Source: Prostheceraeus crozeri (lineage: Eukaryota > Platyhelminthes > Polycladida > Euryleptidae). From it: a stretch of DNA of 64,000 bases. The DNA is taken from contig CAJQUW010012972.1 in assembly GCA_907163375.1 (NCBI GenBank), forward strand, positions 62,001-126,000, written 5' to 3'. This document shows positions 1 to 11,279 of the stretch, piece by piece. Position 1 is the stretch's first letter. Every line of letters starts with the position of its first letter. The notes under the pieces were generated by a model. It was given only the letters and a program-made list of their open reading frames with translations, was not told the origin of the DNA and did not search any database. The position numbers were made by a program, and so were the translations under genes.

Positions 1-1248
1 CGGAGTCCTATCAACACAACAAAACACAACAAACAAAAACACCCATCAAACAAAAAATCAACAACACAAACAACACAACCAAAATTCAAAAACAAATCAA
101 ACAAAACAAATCAACAACAAACAACAACAAACAAACAACAACAAACAAACAACAAACAACAACACAAAACAACAAACAACAACAAACAACTCACACAAAT
201 CAACAACACAACACAACAAATCACAACAAACAATCAACAATCAAACACAAACAACAAAAACACACAAATCAACAATCAAACAACAAACAACACAAACAAA
301 CACAACAACAAACATCAACAACAAACAACAAACACAACACAAACAAACAACAACAAACAAACACAACAAACATCAAAACAAACAACAACAACACAACAAA
401 CACAAATCAAAACAACACACAAACAATCACAATCATCAAACAACAACACATCACAACAACAACAAATCACACAACAATCACAACAATCAACAACAACATC
501 AAACACACAACAATCAACAAATCAACAAAAATCAACAACACAACACAAACAAACAACAACACACAAATCAAAATCAACAACAATCAACAACACAACACAA
601 CAACACAAAACAACAAAACAACAACATCAACAACAACAAACAACAAACACAACAACACAACAACAAAACAAATCAAAAAACAAATCAAAATCACACAAAC
701 AACACAACAACACAACAAACACAACAAACAAACACACAAACAACAAACACAAAACACAACACACAACACAAACAACACAACACAACAACAACAAACAACA
801 CAATCACAAACACAAACAACAAACACAAAAACAACACAACAACAAACAAACAACAACACAACACAATCAATCACAAACAAACAACAACAAACACAAACAC
901 AAAATCAACAAACAAAACACAACAAACAACACACAAAAATCACAAAATCAAATCAAACAACAAACACACAAACAACAAACACAAACACAAACACTACAAC
1001 AAATCACAAAAACAACAACCAACATAACCACACAAAACAATCAAAACAAAAGAACAACAACAAACACAAACAAATACACACAACCAAAAAAAAAACAAAT
1101 AAAAAAAAACAATCAACAAAACAAACCAATCAAAAAAACAAAACAACAAACAAAAAACATCTCACAATCAAAACACAAAAAAATAAAACAACAAAACAAC
1201 AATCAAAATCAACAACCCCCGAGTCGGAGTCCTATCAAAATGATAGGA
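1..1248. repeat. Near G-free A/C-rich low-complexity tract
   Basis: From about base 8 to 1219 I find a single G (near 1052). T is rare and nearly always sits in ATCA. The tract is built from words such as CAA, CACAA and ATCA without a fixed period. It starts and ends inside copies of a GGAGTCGGAGTCC motif, and directly abuts the assembly gap. The long minus-strand reading frames here (Val/Cys/Leu/Phe only) are composition artefacts. It could be a degenerate microsatellite expansion or a sequencing or assembly artefact. Confidence 0.9.
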
Positions 1249-1348
1249 NNNNNNNNNNNNNNNNNNNNNNNNNNNNNNNNNNNNNNNNNNNNNNNNNNNN
1301 NNNNNNNNNNNNNNNNNNNNNNNNNNNNNNNNNNNNNNNNNNNNNNNN
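1249..1348. other. Assembly gap (100 N)
   Basis: Exactly 100 N, the usual placeholder for a gap of unknown length. The sequence on the two sides may therefore not be contiguous. Confidence 0.98.
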
Positions 1349-1571
1349 CACATTTCGTTCCTAAATTTCCTAGTCTAAATTTCCTTTTCTATTCAAGATA
1401 TGCCTTAACTCAAATAAAGGCATGAAACTCCTTACATAGGATTTGGCCGCATAAATCATACGTCAATGGAGAGGACTATTTTCTTATACAGACTAATTGG
1501 CCGAGAATGCATGGTATCTGTCCAATAATGTTCCTTTAGATCAGGAGTCCCGGAGTCCCATCATTTTTGCT

Positions 1572-1604
1572 GGAGTCGGAGTCCTATCAAATGATAGGAC
1601 TCCG
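1572..1604. repeat. GGAGTCGGAGTCC inverted motif
   Basis: A GGAGTCGGAGTCCTATCA motif is followed at once by its inverted complement TGATAGGACTCC. The same motif occurs at the window start, at 1219-1248 and at 2215-2272. It looks like terminal sequence of a DNA transposon or MITE family; no target duplication was identified. Confidence 0.6.
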
Positions 1605-2214
1605 GTCTACAGCTAGACCAGGAATAATATATTACAAGCAAATTATTTATTCTCGTGCATGGCTGCCACTGTTTTGATGTCAACTTTCTCCGTCAAACAA
1701 AAAGTACAGAGACACTGCTGCATGCAAAGCCTGTAATAGTTGAGGGAATGAACCGTGATAGTGAAAAAGGATTGTCTTTTCACTCGGCGATTTAGTAGAA
1801 AGACAAGCCTCCCTAGCCTCGATCACACCTACGCACCAAAGGTCACATCAGAGACAAAAATGAAATTCTAGTTTGTTTGAGAACATTACCTCTTACCCTC
1901 ACGCTAATCGAGTGTGATTTCTCCTCCAAAGCGCATATCAAAATCGAAAGTGCACTCATATTTTTTGGAGAAGGATGGGGGATTTTCCTGCCTGGTATAG
2001 ACAGGAGAAAAACCGTGTGAAGCACACATCAACAAGATGGGAGGAGCAGAGTCGCATGCATCCAATTTAAAGCGACATTTGATAAGTTTTCATTGAACAT
2101 TATCGATAATTGATACAGCAATGATCATTAAAGATAAGTTCAGGTAAGCATAATGATCTATGATGTAGGTTACCATTTAATTTTCCAAAAAACTAGGCTT
2201 ATATACTTGCCACC

Positions 2215-2272
2215 CGGAGTCGGAGTCCTATCAACCCCCGAGTCGGAGTCCTATCAAAATGATAGGACTCCG
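2215..2272. repeat. Paired GGAGTCGGAGTCC motif, equivalent of the A/C tract site without the tract
   Basis: Two direct copies of the motif are separated only by ACCCCCGA-type sequence, followed by the inverted TGATAGGACTCC. At 1-1248 the same two copies flank about 1.2 kb of A/C-rich sequence, so this copy looks like the unexpanded version. Confidence 0.65.
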
Positions 2273-3654
2273 CATCCCTGCTTTAGATGCATGGTCCTTG
2301 TTCCCTTAAAATCCCTGATGCTGTCCTGGCTTATGCCTGTCGCATCTTGCATACTAACCTTACATGAATGACTGCATTTGACGGCGCGCTATCAGACATT
2401 TGACGGCAGCTGACTCATTGATTTACGACTTATCTCGTCGAATGTCGGAATTCATTTCATCTTATTGCTTAAGAATTATTTTGATAAGCCATCACATGAA
2501 TTGATTCAGAGAACTCAAATGATCAAATAATGAGAACATTAATTTCAGGCATAATATCAGCCCGGTTGCTCACCGAATTTTTCAGGTACAAGCCCGGCCC
2601 GAGACGCTTACAGTTCTGGTTTTATTAGCATTCATTTTACCTAAGATTTGCTCATGATTTCTCTTCCTTATATAGAGTTCCTTCTATTTTCACACATTTC
2701 CTTTTCGGCTTCAAATTTCGTTTTGTATGCAGCGGCTGCATTAAATCCTGTTGTTGCATAAGCTTGATCAAGAGGGAAAGAAGTGCTGATGCTTGAGGTG
2801 GCTTTCATCTAGCGACTTTGAACAACACGAATCTATTGACAGTTGCTGAAAGCGATTCCGCTTATTGATGAGTAAATCACTAAGTTCACTAACCTGTGTC
2901 CCTGTGTTCATCGGCGGTGTTACCGGAAGGGATGATCACATATTCAAAGGTGACACCCGGCACAATGCCGAATAATCCTGAATACTCAATCCCATGATAC
3001 AGCCAATCGACAAAACAGCTTCAAAAAGGTTTCTTTTCGATACGAAAGACGAATGAATTTGAAATTGTTAGACAGCAGTAGCATCTCTTTGACATTGTTC
3101 CTGACATTATTTCTATCGCCAGAAAGAAACGCAAGAAGGAAATTACGCAGCACAAAATAATCCGAAATTTCCGCAGCCAGTGGCAACAGAATATATGCAC
3201 AAATCGACTACTGACTTCATTTGATTTTGGTATACTTCATTTAATCAGCATAATTTTCGACGTAATTACTTTCATTTTTTGTAGGTCTATGGGTCAATTT
3301 TTTTCTATCTCTTTCCATTGTTCTAGGAATCTCGGCTCCGGGTTGCTGCGAACGGTAGTTTATGTTACTATAGATGCTGTATTTCTTTGCATAAGAAACG
3401 CATTTAATTACCTACGACCCTGAAAAGCAGTTTACTATTCATTCATTAAACACTTGAACTCCGATTGAGTATTAACGAGCCGAATATTGAGTCAAAATAA
3501 GTACAAAGTCCACAATCTGCCGATACTAAGTTGCAGAAGATTTTGAACTATGAGCTCACGGATTTGAATATGACAAATCCATGTTAACCTTCTTGTCTGT
3601 ATCACTATTTTCACTACTGATTGACATCCTCTGAGATTTGTCATAGCAGACCTT

Positions 3655-3860
3655 ATTCCTGATGGCTGCACTAAATTGCTTCCGCCACTCGATGCTTGTG
3701 TGAAGAAATCATTAAGGGACTTGTGTCGGCAACGATACGATGAGAGGTTGTGCCTACTCTTGGCGGTAATATGATGACTCCAAACTTCAAACTGGTTGGA
3801 GGAATGGTTTGGAGCAAATCGAATGAGTTATTTTTGCATGGAACGAAGCTTCCAAGGAAG
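3655..3860 (+). pseudogene. pogo-like DDE transposase fragment (copy 1)
   Basis: Translation shows a PLDACVKKSLRDLCRQRYDE segment. It resembles the QPLDv..nkPFKd.lr..y.eW block after the catalytic core of pogo/Tigger transposases of the Tc1-mariner superfamily. It is interrupted by stops and is a dead fragment. A homologous fragment lies inverted at 4200-4470. Family assignment is by motif recall only. Confidence 0.5.
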
Positions 3861-4198
3861 TGATGATCATAAAATTTGAAGTCTATGTTATAATAGCCAC
3901 CTCAAACAAATACAAAATCTCCTGTATGCAAAAAGGAAGTCCAGCAGAGAAAGCATGTAATTTACTGGAAGATGATCCTTCTCCTGAGGTTATTTCTGAG
4001 GTCGTTGAACCAGCAAATGAAGATGGTATCCCTCTCTCCTTCCGATTAAGTATATTAGACTTAATTCGATCAGTGATTATGATGACCTTGAAGACATTTC
4101 AATTCATGTGAGCTTAATTTGCAGCTATCTAGCATTTCATTCTTATCATATCTATGATACAGTGTGTGTCTTTGTTTGAGGTGGTTATAACGCAGACT

Positions 4199-4470
4199 TT
4201 AAAAGATCTGATCACACCTTGTAGGCTTCGTTCCATGCAAAAATAACTGATTTGTTTTTTTCCAAAACAGTCCTCCAACTAATTTGAAGTTTGGAGCCAT
4301 CACGTAACAGCCAAGAGTAGGCACAGACTCTCCTTTATGAAGCCATTCATCGCATCGTTGTCGAAACAAGTCCTTGAATGATTTCTTCGCACAAGCATTG
4401 AGTGGCTGAAACAATAAAGTGCACCAATCAGGAATAAAGTCTGTCATTAAAGTATTTTTGCTCCACACAT
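4199..4470 (-). pseudogene. pogo-like DDE transposase fragment (copy 2)
   Basis: An 89-codon open stretch carries FQPLNACAKKSFKDLFRQRC then a W residue and a short tail, the same block as the inverted fragment at 3655-3860. The two copies are similar at DNA level over about 180 bp. They are either two halves of a rearranged element or two insertions. No terminal repeats were located. Confidence 0.5.
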
Positions 4471-6225
4471 TTTAGCATATCCTTCTTAGCATTAACTTTT
4501 TGTGAACATTTATGATCTTCATTTTCTTCATTACCTAATCTTGAACCACGTCAATAATGTTCAGATAATGAAATGAAGTCAGTGTCGGTGCAGTTTGCTG
4601 CATCAATGTCTAGGACTAGGCCTCTCTTTAATTCATCCAGTGGTCTTTCCTTGTTAGATCTACAAACTGTCTGAAATATCTACATTTGCATTTTATAAGA
4701 TAATTTGTCTTCCTCATCAGTCTGAGCGTCATGGTCTCTGTATCATTTATTGGTGCATCTGCAATTGATCAGCAATGTCTCTGAAACCTGCCAAATTTGA
4801 GTGTGAAATTCATAATTTCATAGGAAATGACATTTTAGAACGAGACAAAAAATATCTTTTCCGGGCGGTCAGTTAAGCTTGCTCCACTACTGCAACAGGT
4901 TGTCAGTTACACAGCCAACTATCTGCTTTACGCTTCTAGATATTTTCTTTTTGAGGATATTCAAAATGATTAAATATTCCATTGTTAAAAAATAGAGCTA
5001 TAGGATATAGGAACACTTGAACAGATACAGGCTATATATTAAATTTTTCATAGAATGTACTCTGCTCATTGTTTTAGCACTTCGTCTTTTAATGTTTGAC
5101 ACAAAATCAGATTTTTTTGGCCATTCTGATAGTTAATAAAATTGTAAATATAGGCCAATTGTATATCAATGTATTTTATTACATTGATTAACGCCTCATA
5201 TTTCAAGAAAATCAAGTGATTTGATTGAAAAGAAGCTATTGTGATGACTGTTGATTGCTTGTGTCGAATAAAAGGTCAAAGTGTTAAACTTTGGAGCTGC
5301 AACTTCAATAGTTGATGATGAAATACGTCTATAAGTAGTGTGATGATACCTATGCATTTTAGGCAGAAAAGACGCATACCTCTCAGACAACCGAAATTTG
5401 TCAGAAACTTCAACCCAGCTCACATCATTAGGCAACAGAAACAGCTATTTTCCCACAAATTCTCAGACCAATCGGTGCTATAGTTTCTTTACAACAAACG
5501 AAAAACGTCGACAAATTGTCGTTTTTATAAAAAATTCGAAAATGCAAAAAAGTTTGGGTAGAGGTTTTTTTCAAAAGTAGCAACTCCGAAATAGATCTTT
5601 AGTTTTACACAAAAGCTCATCTTTCTGTCCGATAAACTTTCGAAGTTAGAAAAAAGTGCACACCCTAATATATATATATAGGGTCATATTCATTCGCCAC
5701 TTTGGCAGGCTGTCGTGCGGTCGCTGCGCGTGCACAGCTCCTGCTAGCGGCTGCTTCTGCTTGGCTTGCTTCGCCTGTACTTAAATCATCATTATTTGCT
5801 TACATAGTTTTACCTTATATTTGATCCACCCTTGCATCACTTGACTGTATATATCTCCACTTGGTCAACGACTTTTCGGATCAATTACTGGTTGATTCTC
5901 CTCGCTGGACAATACACGTTTTCTGCTATCGCTCGCCATTATCACTCGCTTAGTCATCGTCTCAAAACCAGCGACATTTTCCTTCTACATTACACCTCGT
6001 CTGCATCTTATTACCTGCGCGCTATCTCCTGCCTTACCTTCTCCAACATCTTTCTGCAGTGCTGTGTGACGTGTTTCCCTGCATCATTCAATCCTATGAC
6101 TTATTGTGTCCATCAGCACCGACGCGCTTTAATTTTCTTTGTAGATTTGTAAAAGCTCTTACTGATTCCCGATATGTAAGGCTTCAATAAAAGATATATA
6201 ATTACTATAACTACTATAAATACTA
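4471..6225. other. No gene recognised; TA microsatellite
   Basis: AT-rich sequence with a short (TA)n run near 5667-5681. The 5690-6225 part is GC-richer and ends in AATAAAAG plus an ATAACTACT-like repeat, as at the 3' end of a retroposed element. An open frame of 106 codons at 5832-6152 has no recognisable domain. Confidence 0.5.
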
Positions 6226-7075
6226 ACTAACTGCCTTCAACTTAACATCGCCAAGACTGAAGTGATGTGGTGCTCTTCACAGCGTCGTCAGAATTTGGTT
6301 CCTCACCTTCCACTGTTCATAGGCAGCCATTCGGTAACACCAGTCAAGAAAGTCCGCAATCTTGGCATCTGTCTCGATTCGACCCTCTCCATGAAATGCC
6401 ATATTCAGCAGACAGTTTCTTCGTGTTTCAATGCTCTTCGCCAGATAAGATCAATTCGTAATTGTGTTCCTCAGTCGGTTTTGTCTACTGTTATAGTCAG
6501 CATTGTGCACTCGCGTCTCAATTACTGCTGCAGCTTATACCAGGACCCCTCAGTATCATTTCTCGACTACAATCGGTCCTTAACGCTAGTGCAAGACTCA
6601 TCTTCAATTCTCGCAGCGATGACCACATCACGCCTTTGCTTACCTCCTTACAATGGCTCCCTATTCGATATCGCATTGAATACCGACTGTTGGTTATAGT
6701 GTTTCGTTGTCTTAATGATGAAGGTCCATCCTACCTCAGAAGCTGTCTCCAGTTGGTTTCTGAACTAAAATCGAGATCACACCTGCGATCATCGTCTCTG
6801 ATGGCTCTAGCTATACCAACGACGCGCCGTAAAACTATTGGTGACCGAGCGTTTTCAATATGCGCCGCTCGTGCTTGGAACAAACTTCCATGTTTCGAGT
6901 GACCCCGTTTTTCTCTCTCTCTCTCTCCAGCATTTCTTAACTGTTTACTTCCACTCTATTTTCCGATCCAGATGTTATGTTGTAATATGTCTAATTGTAA
7001 AGTGGCCTTGTAGTGTCTAACGAAATGCCACTTAAAAATTATTCGTGGAAATAAATAAATATATACCGTGTATAT
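6226..7075 (+). mobile_element. 5'-truncated CR1/L2-like LINE (3' end of ORF2 plus tail)
   Basis: The protein runs from the LNIAKTEVMWCSS block just after RT motif C through the conserved C-terminal block, with ARLIF, HITPLL, LQWLPIRYRIEY, GDRAFS and AWNKLP. One frame change occurs near 6540; no in-frame stops break either half. After the stop at 6900-6902 come a CT-rich run, a 3' UTR and an AAATAAATAAATA tail, typical of CR1/L2 elements. The 5' end is missing, as expected from incomplete reverse transcription. Confidence 0.8.
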
Positions 7076-7084
7076 ATATATATA

Positions 7085-7555
7085 TAAATACGAAATGTGC
7101 TCTCCTGCCCCACCGAGAATTGTACTCTCCTGCCCCACTTGTACATGAAGGGACCATCGGACCAGGCATTTGGAGGCATATTCCCGCAAAAGCTAACTCT
7201 AAATACGAAAATTGATGGCCTACAGCAATCGTCGGACCAGGCATTTGGAGGTTCTCTGACAGCCATAGCACTTCTTTCACATCAGTACATCTCAATGCAC
7301 AATCATATTCCGCAAAAGCTAACTCTAAATACGAAAATTGACATATCACAGCACGATCATATTCCGCAAAAGCTAACTCTAAATACGAAAATTGAAGGGA
7401 CCAGGGCCTACAGCAATCGTCGGACCATTGGAGGCGCTGACAGCCATAGAACTTCTTTCACAATAATCATATTCCGCAAAAGCTCATGGGCAGGAGAGTC
7501 AGTGGGGCGGGCAGGAGAGTACAATTCGGTGGGGCAGGAGCGCACATTTCGTATC
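7085..7555. mobile_element. MITE with 53-bp inverted repeats, flanked by TA microsatellites
   Basis: The left end (about 7087-7138, ATACGAAATGTGC...) and right end (about 7502-7554) are near-perfect inverted repeats; each contains two copies of a CTCCTGCCCCAC word. The interior carries three direct copies of a roughly 30-bp unit starting CGCAAAAGCTAACTC (near 7195, 7311 and 7366) and two copies of a CAATCGTCGGACCA unit. (TA)n flanks both sides, consistent with TA target choice. There is no coding capacity. Confidence 0.8.
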
Positions 7556-7600
7556 TATATATATATATATATATTCTTTTGATCGCAATTGGTCAGTTAA

Positions 7601-7772
7601 ATTTACAAAGAAAAATAAGACTAGACCAATTAATAAAATTTTTATTAGACGATATTTCGTGTGGTACTTGATCACGTCTAAAATTCGAATTTTGGACGTG
7701 ATCAAGTGCCACACAAAATATCGTCTAATAAAAATTTTATTAATTGGTCTAGTCTTATTTTTCTTTGTAAAT
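7601..7772. mobile_element. Near-perfect 172-bp palindrome (snap-back MITE)
   Basis: Two arms of about 85 bp (ATTTACAAAGAAAAATAAGA... and its complement) meet at a central AAATTCGAATTT with only a few mismatches. Followed by (TA)n at 7772-7784. It is a non-autonomous inverted-repeat element or the residue of a fold-back duplication. Confidence 0.85.
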
Positions 7773-8793
7773 ATATATATATAGGTCATTCCACGATGAT
7801 TCAACCAATGGCATGTGGCACTAAGTGGCTCCAAAGATGGTGAAAAAATAGGGTCCGCGAAAAAACACAAAATTTAAACTAATCTCACAACTTTCTGTAC
7901 TCGTAAGTTACCCGTAATAACCATGACAATTGTGTTGCTGTATATCCGTGTGTTTCACAGCTGTGATCCTAAGCGGTAACCAGAATACAGAGAGCTACAC
8001 CAGGCATTCAAAAATCGTGCTTTTTCAAAAATTGCCAAAAGTGGCAGTTTTCAAGCTGGGCTAGCTTTTTTCTGTATGCCAGTTTTGACTCCAAATTGAT
8101 ACTGAAACTCAGAAACATGCTCAATTACTTGTAAAAGAAATTTGATCAGGTAACCGATAGTAAAAGTGGTATAAATTGGCCAATTTTGATTTTGCGCATT
8201 TTTTCAATGTATGATGTCAATATTATATAAGTAGTATCGAGAAGTAGCATTTACAGTACAATAGCTTTTGAAAACGTTAAGTTGGTGTGAGGTAAGAAAT
8301 TATTCCCTTTGATAATAATTATACATGGAACTTTGATATATTGCAATAAAGCCAAAAATGACTTTCGAAGTTCCAGTTTTGTTGGACTAGATATGCTTTA
8401 TCAATCGACATTGTACTTTTGAATAGTTAAGATTGTGCGAAATGCTCAGGATCGATTTATCTTACTATTTTCTGAAGTGATCAATTGCTTTTAGTAATTT
8501 CAGCTATTCTAATGGTGAGATGTCATTCGCAACGAACCGGAGAAGAGCCCTAATGCATGGGTACCAATGTCCTTCCGCCTCCTTGTGGTGGTACCCGCCC
8601 CGTTCCTCGGATCGGGTCGAAATGGGGGACACTTTCCCGAGTGGCCGTCTGTTGGCGCGCTGCCTCCTTCGGGTTTTTGCCACGCTATTTCTCCGTTGGT
8701 CGTGGAGAAATAGTTGTCTTCTTCTGTATATATCTTTACGGCCACTTCCTTTCATCTCCTCTCCCTCGTCTACTCATTCTTCTCCTGCTCCTC

Positions 8794-9615
8794 ATGGCAG
8801 GAATCCATCCCAATCCTGGTCCTTCACTTCGCCACCCTCCTAGGTACCCATGCGGAGTCTGTCAGAGAAGCGTTGGCTACACCGGCCGTTCTGCTCAGTG
8901 CTCGGCATGTGAACTTTGGATTCATCTTCGCTGTTCCTCTCTTACCTCCCGGGCCTTCAACGCCCTCCCCAGGCGTCACCAATGGGTCTGTCCCACCTGC
9001 TCTCCTACATACTTTCGTTTTCCTTCTCCATCCCCAGCTGTTTCTACCTCAGACCGCTCTTCCTCCCTCTCCCGCGCACAAATCCACCGTTTCCGTCCAA
9101 TCCTCGGCCCCTTTGGCCTCTTCCCTGCAACCCCGCGTTGTCCTCTCTCGCCTCCCCTCTCCTCCCAACCGCTCGTCCTCAGTCGACGCTGGCCGGCCTC
9201 CTCCCTCCCGTCGCCCCGCACCCCCTGTGCCTGTCTCCACCCCCTCGGCTGCCTCTCTCTCGTCCCTGCAGCCTCGTGTCGTCCTCTCCCGTCTCCACCT
9301 TCCGCCCACTCCTTCCCCGCCCGCTCCAAGCCCTGCCGCCGTGACTGCTGTTCCTTCTTCCAATGCAGCCTCGTGTTGTTTTGTCCCGTCTCCACCTTCC
9401 GTCCTCTCCTTCCCCGCCCCTCTCCCAGCCCTACCCCCGTGACTGCTGCTCCCTCTTCCCTACAGCCTCGGGTTGTTTTGTCCCGTCTCCCTGCGTCTGC
9501 CCTCCCCCTGTCTCCTCCTCTGTCTTGCCTCCCCCACCTCCTCCTCCCGCTCCTTACCCTTCCTCAGCCTTTTCTTTGCCATGTCCTCCCTCGCCCAGCC
9601 CACCTTCACCCGTAA
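8794..9615 (+). CDS. LINE N-terminal region: 2A-like motif, PHD finger, Ser/Pro-rich linker
   Basis: The first ATG on the strand (8557) lies across the target duplication and is spurious. I prefer the ATG at 8794 or an earlier one inside the element. A leucine-rich stretch leads into GIHPNPGP (8800-8823), matching the conserved NPGP of 2A ribosome-skipping peptides known from several APE-type LINEs. A C4HC3 PHD finger follows (8851-9000; CGVC...CSAC...H..C...CPTC). The rest is Ser/Pro/Leu-rich, with a QPRVVLSRL motif repeated four times at DNA level (near 9127, 9268, 9366 and 9463). The repeats fall in three frames, so at least one indel occurred among them. Confidence 0.75.
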   Translation: MAGIHPNPGPSLRHPPRYPCGVCQRSVGYTGRSAQCSACELWIHLRCSSLTSRAFNALPRRHQWVCPTCSPTYFRFPSPSPAVSTSDRSSSLSRAQIHRFRPILGPFGLFPATPRCPLSPPLSSQPLVLSRRWPASSLPSPRTPCACLHPLGCLSLVPAASCRPLPSPPSAHSFPARSKPCRRDCCSFFQCSLVLFCPVSTFRPLLPRPSPSPTPVTAAPSSLQPRVVLSRLPASALPLSPPLSCLPHLLLPLLTLPQPFLCHVLPRPAHLHP

Positions 9616-11279
9616 GACCGCTCCGTCCTATTCGCTCTTGCCCCCGCTCTTCAACCAACGAGCTCAAGAAATTTCAGTGGAACGCAAACGGAGTGCGGGC
9701 CCGCCGCTTGGAGCTCACTCACTTTCTATCTTCAAATCCTTACGACATCATTCTTATCCAGGAAACGAAACTTCTCCCATCCACTACTTTTCGTATTCCT
9801 GGATATAAGTGCTACCGCCAGGATCGGACGATTCAGCCCCGCCGCGGCAGTGGTGGAGGCGTGATGACTCTGGTCCGGGATGGTCTTGCACATTCTCCTT
9901 GGTCCATCCCCTCGCTCGCTTCGTCTAATTCTCTTTGTGGCTTCCTTGGCATTCACGTACACCTCCGCTCCAACACTATCTCTTTACTTAATGCCTACGT
10001 CCCCCCAGCTAGCTCCACCCCTACCGAGGCCCGCTCGCGCCGTACCTTCTCTCCTTCCTCATTCCCCTCTTCCCCGTCCACCTTCATCTTTGGGGATCTT
10101 AATGCACACCACCCCTCCTGGGATTCTCGGGGCCATCCTAACTCTCTCGGCTCCGAAATCTACTCCTGGCTTCTCGCTTCGGATCTTGAATCTCTTAATG
10201 ACCCTGATACTCCCACTCTCTTGCAGCAGTCTTCTGGATGGCGTACCTCCCCAGACCTCAGTCTGGTACCTTCGTCTCTTGCTCCTAGATGTGGCTGGTC
10301 CGTCCTTCCTGATCTTGGATCTGACCACCTCCCCATCTCTATTAAGATTCCTCTCTCCCCACACTATTCTCCCAACGAGCGCAAACCCTCTTACAACTTT
10401 AAAAGGGCTCGCTGGGATGACTACAGGACTCATGTAACTTCTCATTGTCCCGACTCTGACTCGTACTCTTCTCTTACTCTTACTAAAGCCGCTGCTTCTT
10501 TCTCCTCTATCATCCTCGAAGCGGCAAAATCTTCAATTCCTTTCGGTCGTACCCGCCAGTTCCCGAAAGCTTGGTGGTCCGCGGAACTAGATAAGCTCGT
10601 CCATGCTCGCCGCAAGGCATTCAAACGGGCCCATCGAAGTGAAGCGGATCGTCAGGCTTATGTTTCTGCATCCCGTTCCGCCTCCAGAGCCATTGATAAA
10701 GCAAAAGCTGATGCTTGGCAACGGACAGCGTCCAATCTTCGCCTTTCCTCCAACCCCCGTAAGGTCTTCTCCCTCCTCCGCTCAGTAGCTGGTACTCCCA
10801 AATCCTCCAGTTCTGATCCAACCTTTCCCGGGTGTAGCTCTGCTAAGGCTACAGCCACCCGTTACGCTTCTTTTCTCAAGAGCCACTTCTCTAGATCCCT
10901 TCCTTCTGATCGCCGTCCTGAAAGCCGCCGCTTCCTTCGTGAGCTCCGCTCCTCTACCTGTACCTGCCCATCCTTTTGCTCTCCTTTTAGCCTGTCGGAG
11001 CTCACCACAGCTATTAGTTCTCTCTCCTCGTCGACTGCAGCCGGTCCTGACCACGTATCGTACCCTCTCCTCCAAAATCTTCCTCCTTCTGCCCTTGCTT
11101 TTCTTTTGTTTATCTTCAACCTCTCTTGGTCCACCCACTCCTTTCCCTCCGCCTGGAAATCTTCCACCATCTACCCGGTGCACAAATCTGGCAAACCCAC
11201 AGACGCTCCGCTCCGTCTTCATTTCGTCCTATCTGCCTTACATCTTGTATCTCGAAACTCTTTGAGCGTCTCGTGCTAG
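9363..11279 (+). CDS. LINE APE endonuclease and start of reverse transcriptase
   Basis: The endonuclease begins about 9660 (QWNANG) and shows the expected active-site residues: E in IQETKL, GDLNAHH, the D of TSPDLSL and the SDH box near 10320. It nicks the genomic target for target-primed reverse transcription. The frame then enters the RT fingers (AGPDHVSYPLLQNLP, W...IYPVHKSGKP). It leaves the correct frame at 11206-11215, where CTCCG is present twice in tandem, a 5-bp duplication absent from the family pattern. The useful product ends there; the last residues to 11279 are out of frame. Confidence 0.85.
   Translation: MQPRVVLSRLHLPSSPSPPLSQPYPRDCCSLFPTASGCFVPSPCVCPPPVSSSVLPPPPPPPAPYPSSAFSLPCPPSPSPPSPVRPLRPIRSCPRSSTNELKKFQWNANGVRARRLELTHFLSSNPYDIILIQETKLLPSTTFRIPGYKCYRQDRTIQPRRGSGGGVMTLVRDGLAHSPWSIPSLASSNSLCGFLGIHVHLRSNTISLLNAYVPPASSTPTEARSRRTFSPSSFPSSPSTFIFGDLNAHHPSWDSRGHPNSLGSEIYSWLLASDLESLNDPDTPTLLQQSSGWRTSPDLSLVPSSLAPRCGWSVLPDLGSDHLPISIKIPLSPHYSPNERKPSYNFKRARWDDYRTHVTSHCPDSDSYSSLTLTKAAASFSSIILEAAKSSIPFGRTRQFPKAWWSAELDKLVHARRKAFKRAHRSEADRQAYVSASRSASRAIDKAKADAWQRTASNLRLSSNPRKVFSLLRSVAGTPKSSSSDPTFPGCSSAKATATRYASFLKSHFSRSLPSDRRPESRRFLRELRSSTCTCPSFCSPFSLSELTTAISSLSSSTAAGPDHVSYPLLQNLPPSALAFLLFIFNLSWSTHSFPSAWKSSTIYPVHKSGKPTDAPLRLHFVLSALHLVSRNSLSVSC

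Larger units (their letters stand above)
1349..3650. other. No gene recognised
   Basis: Apart from the GGAGTCGGAGTCC copies, nothing is recognisable. A weak exon-like segment on the minus strand (about 2981 to 2894) ends in a good splice donor (CAG|GTTAGT) and encodes a GIVPG-containing peptide vaguely like a later NOMO segment. The acceptor is poor and I do not call it. Confidence 0.5.

Noticed and set aside
315-880. Minus-strand open frames of 63 and 98 codons in the A/C tract
   Set aside because: Composed almost only of Val, Cys, Leu, Phe and Asp codons from low-complexity sequence; no protein-like pattern.
1930-2010. Exon-like segment on the minus strand with a good polypyrimidine acceptor and GTAAGA donor
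   Set aside because: No reading frame gave a recognisable domain.
2894-2981. Possible later NOMO exon
   Set aside because: Good donor but weak acceptor, and the peptide shares only a PG..Y..GN-like pattern with NOMO; not enough to call.
8976-11222. Long antisense open frames across the LINE
   Set aside because: Shadows of the Ser/Pro-rich, GC-rich LINE coding strand.
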